A DNA stretch of 61,030 nucleotides from Microbacterium sp. 2FI (lineage in GTDB: Bacteria > Actinomycetota > Actinomycetes > Actinomycetales > Microbacteriaceae): NCBI RefSeq assembly GCF_005502885.1, contig NZ_SCMR01000024.1:1-61030 (forward strand), in the 5' to 3' direction. The notes beneath the pieces were generated by a model that saw only the letters and a program-made list of their open reading frames with translations, searched no databases and was not told the origin of the DNA. The position numbers and the translations under genes were made by a program. Positions 39,557 through 48,155 of the stretch are shown one piece after another; the first letter of the stretch is position 1, and every line of letters begins with the position of its first letter.

Positions 39557-41680
39557 GTGACCGTCAACGACACGCCCGTCCCAGCATCCGTCCCCGTCGC
39601 CGCCGCTCGTCCGATCGTCCGCAGCCATCACGGCGACGACGTCGAAGACCGCTACGAGTGGTTCCGCGCCAAGGAGGATGCCGAGGTCATCGCCCACCTC
39701 GAAGCGGAGAACCGGTACACCGAGTCCCGCACCGCGCATCTCGCCGGCCTCCGCGACGAGATCTTCGCCGAGATCAAGGGGCGGACGCTCGAGACCGACC
39801 TGTCGGTGCCGACGCGGCGAGGTGAATGGTGGTACTACGGGCGCACCGTCGAGGGCCAGCAGTACGGCATCCAGTGCCGTGCCCCGCTCGCCTCACCCGA
39901 CGACTGGACGCCGCCCGAGCTGTCGCCCGACGTCGAGGTACACGGCGAGCAGGTGCTGCTCGACGGCAACCTCGAGGCCGAGGGTCACGAGTTCTTCTCG
40001 CTCGGCAGCTTCGAGGTCTCCACCGACGGAACACTCATGCTCTTCGGCGTCGACGTCGCCGGCGATGAGCGGTACACGGTTCGGGTGCGCAACCTGGTGA
40101 CCGGTGAGCAGCTGGCAGACGAGATCCCCGACACCTTCGCCGGCGCCACCTTCTCCCCCGACGGCCGGTTCATCGTCTACACGACGGTCGACGACGCTTG
40201 GCGCCCCGACACCGTATGGCTCCACGAGCTCGGAACGCCTGTGGACAGCGACACCCGCCTCTTCCACGAGCCCGACGAGCGGTACTGGGTGGGCGCCGGG
40301 TTCACGCGCAGCGACCGCTTCCTCGTGATCGGGCTCGGCTCGTCGATCACGAGCGAGGAATGGCTGCTGGACGCCGACGACCTCCGCGGCGAGCCTCGCG
40401 TCGTGTGGCCGCGCACCGAGGGCGTCGAGTACGAGAGCGAGCACGCCGTCATCGACGGCGAGGATGTGCTCTTCATCCTCCACAACGACGACGCCCTCGA
40501 CTTCGAGCTGATCCGCGTTTCGGCATCCGATCCCGCGGGTCCTCGGTCTACCGTCATCGCACACAAGCCGGGTCAGCGCCTGCTGGGTGTCTCGACCTTC
40601 CGCGACTGGGGCGTCGTGGGCTACCGCCGCGGTGGCCTCCCCCGCCTCGGCATGCTCGACTACGCCACCGGCGGCGTGCGCGAGATCGAATTCGACGAGC
40701 CGCTCTACGCCGTCGGCTCCGGCGGCAACCCCGAGTGGGCACCGCCGCTGCTGCGCCTGGGCTACGGATCGTTCGTGACGCCCGGCACCGTCTACGACCT
40801 CGACATCGCGTCGGGAGAGCTGCTGCTGCGCAAGCGCCAGCCGGTGCTCGGCGGATACGCGCCCGAGGATTACGCGCAGGCTCGCGTCTGGGCGACCGCG
40901 CACGACGGCGTGCAGATTCCGATCTCGCTGGTGTGGAAGCGCTCGTTCGGCGAGGCCGGCGCCGCTCCGCGACCGGTGCACCTGTACGGCTACGGCTCGT
41001 ACGAGCACTCCATCGAGCCCGGCCTCTCGGTGCCGCGGCTGTCAGAACTCGACCGCGGCGTCATCTTCGCGGTCGCCCACGTCCGGGGCGGCGGCGAGAT
41101 GGGCCGGCAGTGGTACGAGGACGGCAAGCTGCTCGCGAAGCGCAACACGTTCACCGACTTCGTCGACTGCGCCCGCCACCTCGTCGACAACGGGTACACG
41201 ACGCCGTCGCAGATGGTGGCCGAGGGCGGCTCGGCCGGCGGTCTGCTGATGGGAGCGGTGGCGAATCTCGCCCCGGAGCTCTTCGCCGGCATCCTCGCCG
41301 ATGTGCCGTTCGTCGATGCGCTCACCACGATCCTCGATCCGTCGCTCCCGCTCACGGTCATCGAGTGGGACGAGTGGGGCGACCCGCTGCACGATCCCGA
41401 CGTGTACGCGTACATGAAGTCGTACTCGCCCTACGAGAACGTGCGAACGGATGCCGCCTACCCCCGCATCCTGGCGGTGACATCACTCAACGACACCCGC
41501 GTGCTGTACGTCGAGCCCGCGAAGTGGGTCGCGCGCCTGCGCGAAGTCGGAGCGGACGCGCTGCTGAAGTGCGAGATGGTCGCCGGGCACGGCGGCGTCA
41601 GCGGCCGCTACAACGCGTGGCGCGAGCGCGCGTTCGAACTCGCGTGGCTGCTGGACGTGGTGGGCGCCGCCGACGCCTGA
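39557..41680 (+). CDS. ptrB: Prolyl oligopeptidase family (S9A) protease, oligopeptidase B-like
   Basis: 707 residues, full length and cytoplasmic. N-terminal seven-bladed propeller (HHGDDVEDRYEWFRAKED through about 410) and C-terminal alpha/beta hydrolase. Catalytic Ser in GGSAGGLLMG (near residue 560), Asp in the SLNDTRV segment, His in VAGHGGVSGR. AHVRGGGEMGRQWYEDG matches oligopeptidase B, which cuts peptides after basic residues; specificity for this one is inferred. Followed by a long hairpin repeat. Confidence 0.92.
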   Translation: MTVNDTPVPASVPVAAARPIVRSHHGDDVEDRYEWFRAKEDAEVIAHLEAENRYTESRTAHLAGLRDEIFAEIKGRTLETDLSVPTRRGEWWYYGRTVEGQQYGIQCRAPLASPDDWTPPELSPDVEVHGEQVLLDGNLEAEGHEFFSLGSFEVSTDGTLMLFGVDVAGDERYTVRVRNLVTGEQLADEIPDTFAGATFSPDGRFIVYTTVDDAWRPDTVWLHELGTPVDSDTRLFHEPDERYWVGAGFTRSDRFLVIGLGSSITSEEWLLDADDLRGEPRVVWPRTEGVEYESEHAVIDGEDVLFILHNDDALDFELIRVSASDPAGPRSTVIAHKPGQRLLGVSTFRDWGVVGYRRGGLPRLGMLDYATGGVREIEFDEPLYAVGSGGNPEWAPPLLRLGYGSFVTPGTVYDLDIASGELLLRKRQPVLGGYAPEDYAQARVWATAHDGVQIPISLVWKRSFGEAGAAPRPVHLYGYGSYEHSIEPGLSVPRLSELDRGVIFAVAHVRGGGEMGRQWYEDGKLLAKRNTFTDFVDCARHLVDNGYTTPSQMVAEGGSAGGLLMGAVANLAPELFAGILADVPFVDALTTILDPSLPLTVIEWDEWGDPLHDPDVYAYMKSYSPYENVRTDAAYPRILAVTSLNDTRVLYVEPAKWVARLREVGADALLKCEMVAGHGGVSGRYNAWRERAFELAWLLDVVGAADA

Positions 41681-41744
41681 CGCCGGGCACCTGCCACGAG
41701 AGCGCGCCGCACCGACGCGCCCGCGGTCTATCACCGCTCGCGAT

Positions 41745-41809
41745 TCAGGGGATCTGGCGGAGTCAGGGCACTTCTGCGCAGAGCGTCCTGAATGAGCCAG
41801 ATCCCCTGA
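41745..41809 (+). repeat. Hairpin repeat, copy A (left of endonuclease gene)
   Basis: 65 bp. Outer arms TCAGGGGATCTGGC and GCCAGATCCCCTGA pair perfectly over 14 bp; CAGG/CCTG pair inside, across a mismatched 5-nt segment, with a loop of about 15 nt. The right arm and the bases after it (CCAGATCCCCTGATCTC) are identical in copy B, so the copies are direct repeats. Confidence 0.85.
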
Positions 41810-41917
41810 TCTCAGCGGCAGATGTGCGCTCCTCCCCAACGGGCCGTACTGACGGGCCTTCCACAGATCAGGCAGAACGCAACTCGCGGCTCCGGTCAAG
41901 GGCGCACCATCATCGGC
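41810..41917 (+). other. Upstream region of the AbiEi/DUF559 gene
   Basis: 108 bp between hairpin copy A and the ATG. No ORF, ribosome site or TAnnnT -10 of the usual spacing was found. This sets the gene apart from its neighbours and suggests a different mode of expression. Confidence 0.4.
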
Positions 41918-42811
41918 ATGCCCAACGCACGCCCCCGCCGTTCCGTTGCCCGTCAGGACGAACTGATCGTCTGGCTGAAGAAGCGCCATGGCGTCGCGCA
42001 CAGTTCCGATGCGCGCGCCGCCGGCTTCACGGTCTACGACATCGCCGGCGCTGTCGAGGGAGGACAGCTACAGCGCATTCGTCGCTCGTGGCTCGTCACC
42101 CCCGACTGCGACGAACGACGCCGCGCTGCTGCGCGCGTGAGCGGCCGCGTCACCTGTGTCAGCAGCGCAGCGTTGCGTGGCTTGTGGCTGCCGGACTCCG
42201 CGTCCGATGCGAGGACCCATGTGGCGGTCCCGGGGAACGCGTCGCGATTCTCGAGCGATGGCCTGCACCTCCATTGGGGTGCCGGCCCGGCGCCGGTCGG
42301 GCGGAACGAGAACGAGGATGCCGTCGTGAACGTGCTGTTCCATATCGCGCAGTGCCTTCCTCAGCGAGACGCGCTGGCCGTATGGGAATCGGCGATCCGC
42401 AGGAGAACCGTCGACGGTGGCATGCTGACCCGGGTCGCATGGCGCAGTTCACAGGCGGCCGCGCTTGCCTCGGTGGCGTCTTCCCTCTCGGATTCCGGAC
42501 TCGAGTCCTTCTTCGTCGATGGCATGCGTCGCGCCGGGATCACCGCGCAGCAACAGGTCTGGATCGACGGCCATCCCGTCGACGGGTTGATCGGCGCGTC
42601 CCTCGCCGTACAGATCGATGGATTCGCCCACCACAGTAGTGCGGCCGATCGCCGCCGCGACCTGCGCGCAGACGCGCGACTCGTTGCCCTCGGCTACGTC
42701 GTGCTGCGGTTCGACTACTACCAGATCCTCTTCCAATGGGACCAGGTACTCGACACAATCCGGCTTGCGATCGCGCAGGGCGCAGACCGGCGCGTCGTCG
42801 CCCCGATCTGA
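41918..42811 (+). CDS. AbiEi-type winged-helix / DUF559 (Vsr-like) endonuclease-fold protein
   Basis: 297 residues. The N-terminus (VWLKKRHGVAHSSDARAAGF, then QLQRIRRSWLV and RVTCVSSAALRGLWLP) matches the winged-helix domain of AbiEi-type antitoxins. The C-terminus (about 195-290) matches DUF559: a PD-(D/E)xK fold with VDGLIGASLAVQIDGFAHH and ADARLVALGYVVLRFDYYQ, where the second acidic residue reads Gln. No AbiEii-like toxin gene is adjacent. ATG 41918 is preferred over a longer frame from 41822. Codon use is less G/C-rich than its neighbours, hinting at transfer. Flanked by direct copies of a hairpin repeat. Confidence 0.8.
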   Translation: MPNARPRRSVARQDELIVWLKKRHGVAHSSDARAAGFTVYDIAGAVEGGQLQRIRRSWLVTPDCDERRRAAARVSGRVTCVSSAALRGLWLPDSASDARTHVAVPGNASRFSSDGLHLHWGAGPAPVGRNENEDAVVNVLFHIAQCLPQRDALAVWESAIRRRTVDGGMLTRVAWRSSQAAALASVASSLSDSGLESFFVDGMRRAGITAQQQVWIDGHPVDGLIGASLAVQIDGFAHHSSAADRRRDLRADARLVALGYVVLRFDYYQILFQWDQVLDTIRLAIAQGADRRVVAPI

Positions 42812-42822
42812 CAGTTCTCCGG

Positions 42823-42889
42823 ATCAGGAAATCTGGCCGAGTCAGGACGCTTCACGCTAGAACGTCCTGACTCCGCCAGATCCCCTGAT
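42823..42889 (+). repeat. Hairpin repeat, copy B (right of endonuclease gene)
   Basis: 67 bp. The two 27-nt arms (42823-42849 and 42863-42889) pair with only three mismatches across a 13-nt loop. Core sequence as in copy A (ATCTGGC...GCCAGAT, with GTCAGGACG/CGTCCTGAC inside). It lies 12 nt after the gene stop and may also terminate both convergent genes. Confidence 0.85.
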
Positions 42890-42906
42890 CTCGGAACGAC
42901 GGAGAG

Positions 42907-43935
42907 TCAGCCGAACAGCGCCGCGGCCTCTTCGTAGCGCTGGATCGGCACGGTGTTGAGCTCGCCGAGCGCCTCGGCGAACGGCACCCTCACGATGTCG
43001 GTGCCGCGCATCGCGACCATCTGACCCCACGCGCCGTCGACGACGGCGTCGGCCGCGTGAAGGCCGAGTCGCGTCGCGAGAACGCGGTCGAAGCCCGACG
43101 GCGAGCCGCCGCGCTGAATGTGGCCGAGGACCGTCGCGCGCGTCTCGATACCGGTGAGCCGCTCGATCTCGGGGGCGAGAACCTCGCCGATGCCGCCGAG
43201 GCGCGGGCGGTTGAAGGCGTCGAGGCCCTTGTCGCTGAAGGCCTCTTCCATGCCCTGCACCTTGAAGCCCTCGGAGACGACGACGAGCGGCGCGCGCCCC
43301 CGGTCGTGCGCCTTGGTCACCTGCTCGCAGATTTCGTCGATCGACATCGGCACCTCGGGGATGCAGATCGCGTGCGCTCCGGCAGCCATACCCGCGTGCA
43401 GGGCGATCCAGCCGACGTGTCGGCCCATGACCTCGGCGACCATGCACCGCTGGTGCGAGTCTCCGGTCGTGCGAAGGCGATCCATCGCGTCGGTGGCGAT
43501 GTTGACCGCCGTGTCGAAGCCGAACGAGTAGTCGGTGGCACGCAGGTCGTTGTCGATCGTCTTCGGGACGCCGAGCACGTTGATGCCGTCGTTGGCGAGG
43601 CGGTTCGCCGCAGCGAGGGTGCCTTCGCCGCCGATCGCGATGATGCCGTCGAGGCGGTGGCCGTACATCGTCTTGGAGATGTTGTCGGCGCCGCCGCGGG
43701 GGCCTTCGTACGGGTTCGTCCGGCTCGTGCCGAGGATCGTGCCGCCGACCTTGGAGAGGCCCTTGACCTCATGGCGGGTGAGGGGGAAGAAGTCGCCGTC
43801 GACGACACCGCGCCAGCCGTCGCGAATCCCGACGAACTCGAGGCCGTAGGTCGTCGTGCCTTTGAGCACGACGCCGCGGATGACCGCGTTGAGTCCGGGG
43901 CAGTCGCCGCCGCTGGTCAGGATGCCGATCTTCAT
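42907..43935 (-). CDS. pfkA: 6-phosphofructokinase, group III
   Basis: 342 residues. Phosphorylates fructose 6-phosphate in glycolysis. GILTSGGDCPGLNAVIRG opens the protein; GGEGTLAAA (Gly at the phosphoryl-donor discriminating site) with VPKTIDNDL (Lys) is the combination seen in ATP-using actinobacterial group III enzymes rather than the PPi form. MGRHVGWIAL and HIQRGGSPSGFDR bind substrate. AGGA lies 8 nt before ATG. Convergent with the endonuclease gene and separated from the upstream helicase by a terminator. Confidence 0.95.
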   Translation of the reverse strand: MKIGILTSGGDCPGLNAVIRGVVLKGTTTYGLEFVGIRDGWRGVVDGDFFPLTRHEVKGLSKVGGTILGTSRTNPYEGPRGGADNISKTMYGHRLDGIIAIGGEGTLAAANRLANDGINVLGVPKTIDNDLRATDYSFGFDTAVNIATDAMDRLRTTGDSHQRCMVAEVMGRHVGWIALHAGMAAGAHAICIPEVPMSIDEICEQVTKAHDRGRAPLVVVSEGFKVQGMEEAFSDKGLDAFNRPRLGGIGEVLAPEIERLTGIETRATVLGHIQRGGSPSGFDRVLATRLGLHAADAVVDGAWGQMVAMRGTDIVRVPFAEALGELNTVPIQRYEEAAALFG

Positions 43936-43992
43936 GCTGTGGTCCTCGCTGTCGGGAATCGAGTCGGCGACGCTGCCTCACCCGACATTAGC

Positions 43993-44037
43993 GTCCGAAG
44001 CCCCGCCCTGCTACACGAGCGGGACGGGGCTTCGGAC
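43993..44037 (-). terminator. Terminator behind the SNF2 helicase gene
   Basis: 13-bp stem GTCCGAAGCCCCG (43993-44005) with CGGGGCTTCGGAC (44025-44037), inner CCC/GGG, 17 nt after the helicase stop. Confidence 0.7.
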
Positions 44038-44053
44038 GAGAGGACGGATGCCG

Positions 44054-46210
44054 TCAGGCTGCGCCCAGAGCACGCCTCACCAGGTGTATGAGAGCCGACA
44101 GCTGCACGGAGTCGCTGGACTGCGGGTCGACGGCCTCACCGTCGAGAGCGCGGGCGGCGAGCCCCTGCTTCGAGTCGATGAGCTCGGCGATCTTCGTGTC
44201 GATCGTGTGCGCGGCGATGATCCGCCACGCCGTCACAGGCTCGTCCTGACCGATGCGGTGCACGCGGTCGATTGCCTGCGTCTGCTCGGCCGCCGTCCAC
44301 GAGAGCTCGGCGAGCACGACGTTCGATGCCGCCTGCATGTTCAGACCGACTCCAGCTGCGGTCAGCGAGCAGACCGCGATTCCGACACCGGGGTCGCCGT
44401 TGAACGCGTCGATCGCCTCCTGGCGGGCGGGCGTCGTCTGATCGCCACGGATCGACACGGTGCGCAGGCCGGCGTGCGCGAAGTGCGCCTCCGCAGCATC
44501 CATGACGTCGATGTGCTTCGCGAAGAAGACGACCTTGCCGACCGAGCGCTGCAGCTGCACCGCGTAGTCCGCCGCGAGCAGCGCCTTCGCCTGGCCGATC
44601 TTGCGGACCATCGTGAAGACGTTCTCCGAGCCGGTGCCAGCCGCCTTGGACTCCTCGAGCTCATTGTGCGCCACGAGCCGGACGATGTCGTCGTCCACCT
44701 CGCCGGGTGCGAGCCCGCGATCGCCGCGCGCGTCGATGATGCGACGGTAGCGTGCGGCCAGACGCTCGCCGAGCTCGCGCTCGGCCTGACGGATCGACCG
44801 GCCGAACTCGTCGTCGAGCTCCACGGGGAGATCGGCGATGAGCTTGTCGGGAAGGTCTGCGGCGACATCCTTCTTCTTGCGCCGCACGATTCCCATCGAG
44901 ATGACCGCTTCGCGCGCTTCGGGGTAGAACGCCTTGTCGGCGGGCGTGAGGCCGGTCTCGTCGAGCTTCGCCATCAGGTCGGGGCCGGGCTTCTCACCCG
45001 TCGTCCAGCCGAGGAAGCGCCAGATCGCGTCGAAGTCCTCGACGTCGTTGATCAGCGGCGTGCCCGTGAGAGCGAGCATGAGAGGGTTCCGCACCTGCTC
45101 GCGGATGCGGGCACCGAGCGCCAGCACGTTCTGCGAGCGCTGCGAGGTGAGATTCTTGATGAAGTGGGCCTCGTCGACGACCATGCCCTTGAGCCCGAGC
45201 GCCCCGAGCCACGACAGGTGACGGTCGAGGATCTCGTAGTTGACGATGAAGACGTCGGCGAACGCGTCGATGTTCTCGCCGTCGCCGTGGATCACTGTCG
45301 CGCGGCGGTGCGGCGTCCACCGCTCGACCTCGCGGGCCCAGTTCATCTTCACGACGTTGGGGACGACCGCGAGCAGCGGGTAGGCACCGGCAACGGATGC
45401 TGCGAGCACCGACTCCGCTGTCTTGCCGAGTCCGGGCTCATCGGCGAGCAGGAACGAGCGGTGTCCGGCCCGCACCGCCTCGAGGAACCGCGACTGGTGC
45501 GGCATGATCTCGAGCCCCTTCGGGGACAGGCGATCGAACTCGGGCACCGGGGGAAGCTCCATCGACGCCGCAGCGCCGCCGGCGCCCATCTCGAACGCCT
45601 TGTAGAGGGGGCCCATGAGCTCCCATCCGTCGAGGCGGCGACGCGGTGTCTCCTTCGGAGCGCGGACCGAGAGGTCGGGCGCGAGGAAGGGATTCGACTC
45701 GCGTCGTGCCTCGACCTGCACCGGCACGACCTGGCGCTCGGCGAGGGCCGCCGGAACAACGGGGGTCGCCACCGGAGCGACGTCGGTGATGATGAGCTCG
45801 TCGGGAGCGAGTTCGGCACCCGATTCGAGCAGCCAGTCGCGGCGCATGCGCTTGGCGACGGGCGACGCGGCCTGATCGACCTCGAGCAGCTGGATGAGCG
45901 ACGTGTCGCGCGCGGCGGTCTTCGCGAGGATCGTCGCAACGCCGTCGAGACGCTTGAGCAGCTCGGAGCGCACGCCGTCGGCGAGGGTCGTGTCGCCCTT
46001 GACGCGGGCGCGCTCCTCGCGCACCAGGAACGCGATGACCTGGAACTTCACGCGGTTGGTCGGCCCGAGCTTCCCGCGCTGGGCCTTGGCCTCGACCTCG
46101 CGCACCTTGCGGGCGAGGATCGGGATGATGGGTGCCTCGTCGTCGCGTCGCGCGGACGACGAGGGCTTGCGGCGTCGCGAGGACGTCTGGGCGGGCGCCG
46201 TGGGCGGCAT
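44054..46210 (-). CDS. SNF2 family DEAD/DEAH-box helicase
   Basis: 718 residues. An N-terminal Ser/Arg-rich segment and a helical domain (about 20-190) come before the two RecA lobes. Motif I DEPGLGKT, motif II VVDEAHFIKN, motif III LTGTPLIND, motif V SLTAAGVGLNMQ and motif VI QAIDRVHRIGQD are all present. DNA translocase/remodeller of the SMARCAL1/HARP-like group; the cellular role is unknown. AGGAGGAGC precedes ATG. Monocistronic with a long leader. Confidence 0.92.
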   Translation of the reverse strand: MPPTAPAQTSSRRRKPSSSARRDDEAPIIPILARKVREVEAKAQRGKLGPTNRVKFQVIAFLVREERARVKGDTTLADGVRSELLKRLDGVATILAKTAARDTSLIQLLEVDQAASPVAKRMRRDWLLESGAELAPDELIITDVAPVATPVVPAALAERQVVPVQVEARRESNPFLAPDLSVRAPKETPRRRLDGWELMGPLYKAFEMGAGGAAASMELPPVPEFDRLSPKGLEIMPHQSRFLEAVRAGHRSFLLADEPGLGKTAESVLAASVAGAYPLLAVVPNVVKMNWAREVERWTPHRRATVIHGDGENIDAFADVFIVNYEILDRHLSWLGALGLKGMVVDEAHFIKNLTSQRSQNVLALGARIREQVRNPLMLALTGTPLINDVEDFDAIWRFLGWTTGEKPGPDLMAKLDETGLTPADKAFYPEAREAVISMGIVRRKKKDVAADLPDKLIADLPVELDDEFGRSIRQAERELGERLAARYRRIIDARGDRGLAPGEVDDDIVRLVAHNELEESKAAGTGSENVFTMVRKIGQAKALLAADYAVQLQRSVGKVVFFAKHIDVMDAAEAHFAHAGLRTVSIRGDQTTPARQEAIDAFNGDPGVGIAVCSLTAAGVGLNMQAASNVVLAELSWTAAEQTQAIDRVHRIGQDEPVTAWRIIAAHTIDTKIAELIDSKQGLAARALDGEAVDPQSSDSVQLSALIHLVRRALGAA

Positions 46211-46397
46211 GCTCCTCCTGAGCGTGTGTGCCGGTGAAGACCGGCGGGTACCGGTCGAGACCGATGGATCTGCGTGCTCCCGCGGGCGGCGCGTGCGCCG
46301 TCGCGAACGCGGGACGGGATGCCTTCGCCGACGGCCGCGGGCACTCGCTTCAGCGAGCTGCGACATCGACGGCGGGGGTCTCCCTCGGGCAAGTCTA
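46211..46397 (-). promoter_or_regulatory. Promoter and long leader of the SNF2 helicase gene
   Basis: TAGACT (46397-46392) is a likely -10, giving a leader of about 175 nt. It contains GC-rich inverted repeats, including CTCGCT/AGCGAG. No ORF of note. Confidence 0.4.
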
Positions 46398-46412
46398 GCC
46401 GAACAGCAGCGT

Positions 46413-47063
46413 TCAGCCCCAGAGCGTCGCCGCGATGTCTTCCGTATAGCCCTCGGGGTGGAAGTTGATCCACGCAGTCGAGACCCAGCCGCCGTCCTGC
46501 AGGTAGTGCGTCTCGCCGCTGGCGTACTCCTCGTCGTCCTGCGTGATCCCGCGCTGCTCGAAGGCGCACACGGTGCCCCCGGCCAGCTGCTCGCAGCCGA
46601 CTCCGGCACTCGCGAGCGCCGCCCGGACCGCCTCTGCCTGCGCCGCGTCGACGACGGTCACGTTGGTGGCCAGGCCGTACTCGCTCGGCATCCCCCACGA
46701 GCAGCGGATGGTCGGCGCGCCCGATTCGAGGATCTCGATGAGGTCGACGTTCTGCGTCGACAGCATCGTCACGCCGGGATCGTTCAGCGGCGCGTTCTCA
46801 GTCTCGAGCTGATCGAACATCGCGGCGGAGTAGATGCTCTCGCACGCAGGGGGCAGTTCGAAGCCGGCATCGGGGAGATCCGTGGCGATCGGGGTGGGCG
46901 ACGGACTGCTTGCAGGCGATGCGGTCGGACTCGCCGATGGAGTCCCGGACGCCGTGGCGGCCGGGTCGGGCTCGGGGGCACAGGATGCCGTGAGCGCGAC
47001 GCCGACCAGCACGGCCACGCACGCCATCGCGCGCGCGAGCGTCGACGGAAGACGATTCGACAT
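46413..47063 (-). CDS. Putative lipoprotein of unknown function
   Basis: 216 residues. The signal peptide ends in LTASC (lipobox Cys near residue 29), followed by a Thr/Ser/Pro-rich linker of about 35 residues. The mature domain has four Cys (CESI, RCSWG, GCEQL, VCAFE), likely two disulfides, and resembles small DUF3558-like actinobacterial lipoproteins, though I cannot assign it. GGAGG precedes ATG. Follows the SNF2 gene's promoter side with the same strand as GDPD. Confidence 0.75.
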   Translation of the reverse strand: MSNRLPSTLARAMACVAVLVGVALTASCAPEPDPAATASGTPSASPTASPASSPSPTPIATDLPDAGFELPPACESIYSAAMFDQLETENAPLNDPGVTMLSTQNVDLIEILESGAPTIRCSWGMPSEYGLATNVTVVDAAQAEAVRAALASAGVGCEQLAGGTVCAFEQRGITQDDEEYASGETHYLQDGGWVSTAWINFHPEGYTEDIAATLWG

Positions 47064-47146
47064 GGCACCTCCGAGGATCTCGCGTCCGACCCTACGCCGG
47101 ACGACCCGGCCGTCCACCCCGGACGCGCCGCGCGTGGGCGCGTGCC

Positions 47147-48043
47147 TCAGCGACCCGACGCCGAGTTCTGCCAGGCGGACAGCGTCTCGGGATCATCGGT
47201 CACGATCCCGTCGACGCCGAGGGCTGTCACCTCGTCCCACTGGGTGTCGCTGTTCAGGGTGTAGACCACGATGCGCACCCCCGCGTCGTGCACGGCCTGC
47301 ACGACCTCAGGTCGCTTGAGCACAGCCTTCCGATCGACCAGGATGCCGCGCACGCCCGCCTCTGCCGCGGCGCTGACGACGTCGTCGGGCAGATGCTTGA
47401 GGATGAGCATCCGCGAGACCACTTCGGACGCCGCCGCAACCCGTGCCAGCGTCCGCGCGTCGAAGCTCGCGATGGCGACGCGGCGATCGAGGTCGCGTCC
47501 GGCGAGGTGTCCGACCGCGACGCCGACGGCCGCGGCATCCCATTCGCCTTTGAGCTCGATGAGCGCGCGATGCTTGGTGCCGGCCAGCAGATCGAGGAAC
47601 TCGACGAGGGTCGGCACCGGGGTGCCGGCGTAGGCGGGGGCGAACCACGACCCGGCGTCGAGGGTGCGCACTTCGGCGAGCGTCAGCGACGAGAGCGGGC
47701 CGTGACCGTCGGTGGTGCGATCGACGGTGGCGTCGTGCATGAGCACCGCGTGCCCGTCGGCGGTGAGGGCGACGTCGACCTCGACGTAGTCGAAGCCCTC
47801 CGCGAGCGCCGCCTCGATCGCCGGAAGAGTGTTCTCGGGCGCGCTCGCGCCGCCACCGCGATGACTGGCGATGAACGCCGCTTCACCCGGTGTACGCGTC
47901 TCGCCGAGGAGTTCGGTGGCGCTGACACGCGCCGGGGTCGCGCCGAGGAAGGCGATGACGAGGCTCGCGACGGCGAGCACGCACACGACAAGGAGCGCGT
48001 GGATCCGGTCGCGCGCGCGATCGGAGTCCGCGGTATGGGGCAT
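47147..48043 (-). CDS. Membrane-anchored glycerophosphodiester phosphodiesterase
   Basis: 298 residues. One N-terminal membrane segment (about 12-32), then a GDPD TIM barrel outside the cell. Motifs: IASHRGGGASAPENTLPAI, VEVDVALTADGHAVLMHDATVDRTT with the metal Glu/Asp and catalytic His, and IELKGEW. Releases glycerol 3-phosphate from phospholipid head groups, so is a phosphate-scavenging enzyme. ATG 48043 is set by frame; GGAGG lies 9 nt upstream. Four tandem 11-bp repeats cover its promoter. Confidence 0.92.
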   Translation of the reverse strand: MPHTADSDRARDRIHALLVVCVLAVASLVIAFLGATPARVSATELLGETRTPGEAAFIASHRGGGASAPENTLPAIEAALAEGFDYVEVDVALTADGHAVLMHDATVDRTTDGHGPLSSLTLAEVRTLDAGSWFAPAYAGTPVPTLVEFLDLLAGTKHRALIELKGEWDAAAVGVAVGHLAGRDLDRRVAIASFDARTLARVAAASEVVSRMLILKHLPDDVVSAAAEAGVRGILVDRKAVLKRPEVVQAVHDAGVRIVVYTLNSDTQWDEVTALGVDGIVTDDPETLSAWQNSASGR

Positions 48044-48064
48044 CGGGCATGTCCTCCGGGGTCT

Positions 48065-48101
48065 TGCACCGCGTCCACGTCGACGCGGTGCACTCACCCT
48101 A
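48065..48101 (-). promoter_or_regulatory. GDPD promoter -10 and 5'-end hairpin
   Basis: TAGGGT at 48101-48096 is the -10; the mRNA should begin near 48089 inside an 11-bp stem (TGCACCGCGTC/GACGCGGTGCA, 48065-48092). A 5'-terminal hairpin could stabilise or occlude the message. Confidence 0.5.
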
Positions 48102-48108
48102 CATGCTT

Positions 48109-48152
48109 CGTTACCTTTTCGTTACCTGAGATTCACTCAGTTTTCGCTCAGG
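48109..48152 (-). promoter_or_regulatory. Four tandem 11-bp units, PHO-box-like, upstream of GDPD gene
   Basis: On the plus strand the units are CGTTACCTTTT, CGTTACCTGAG, ATTCACTCAGT and TTTCGCTCAGG, contiguous, with T at position 3 and C at position 6 invariant. The first two overlap the -35 region. Tandem 11-bp direct repeats are the hallmark of PhoP operators in actinobacteria. Confidence 0.55.
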
Positions 48153-48155
48153 CCG

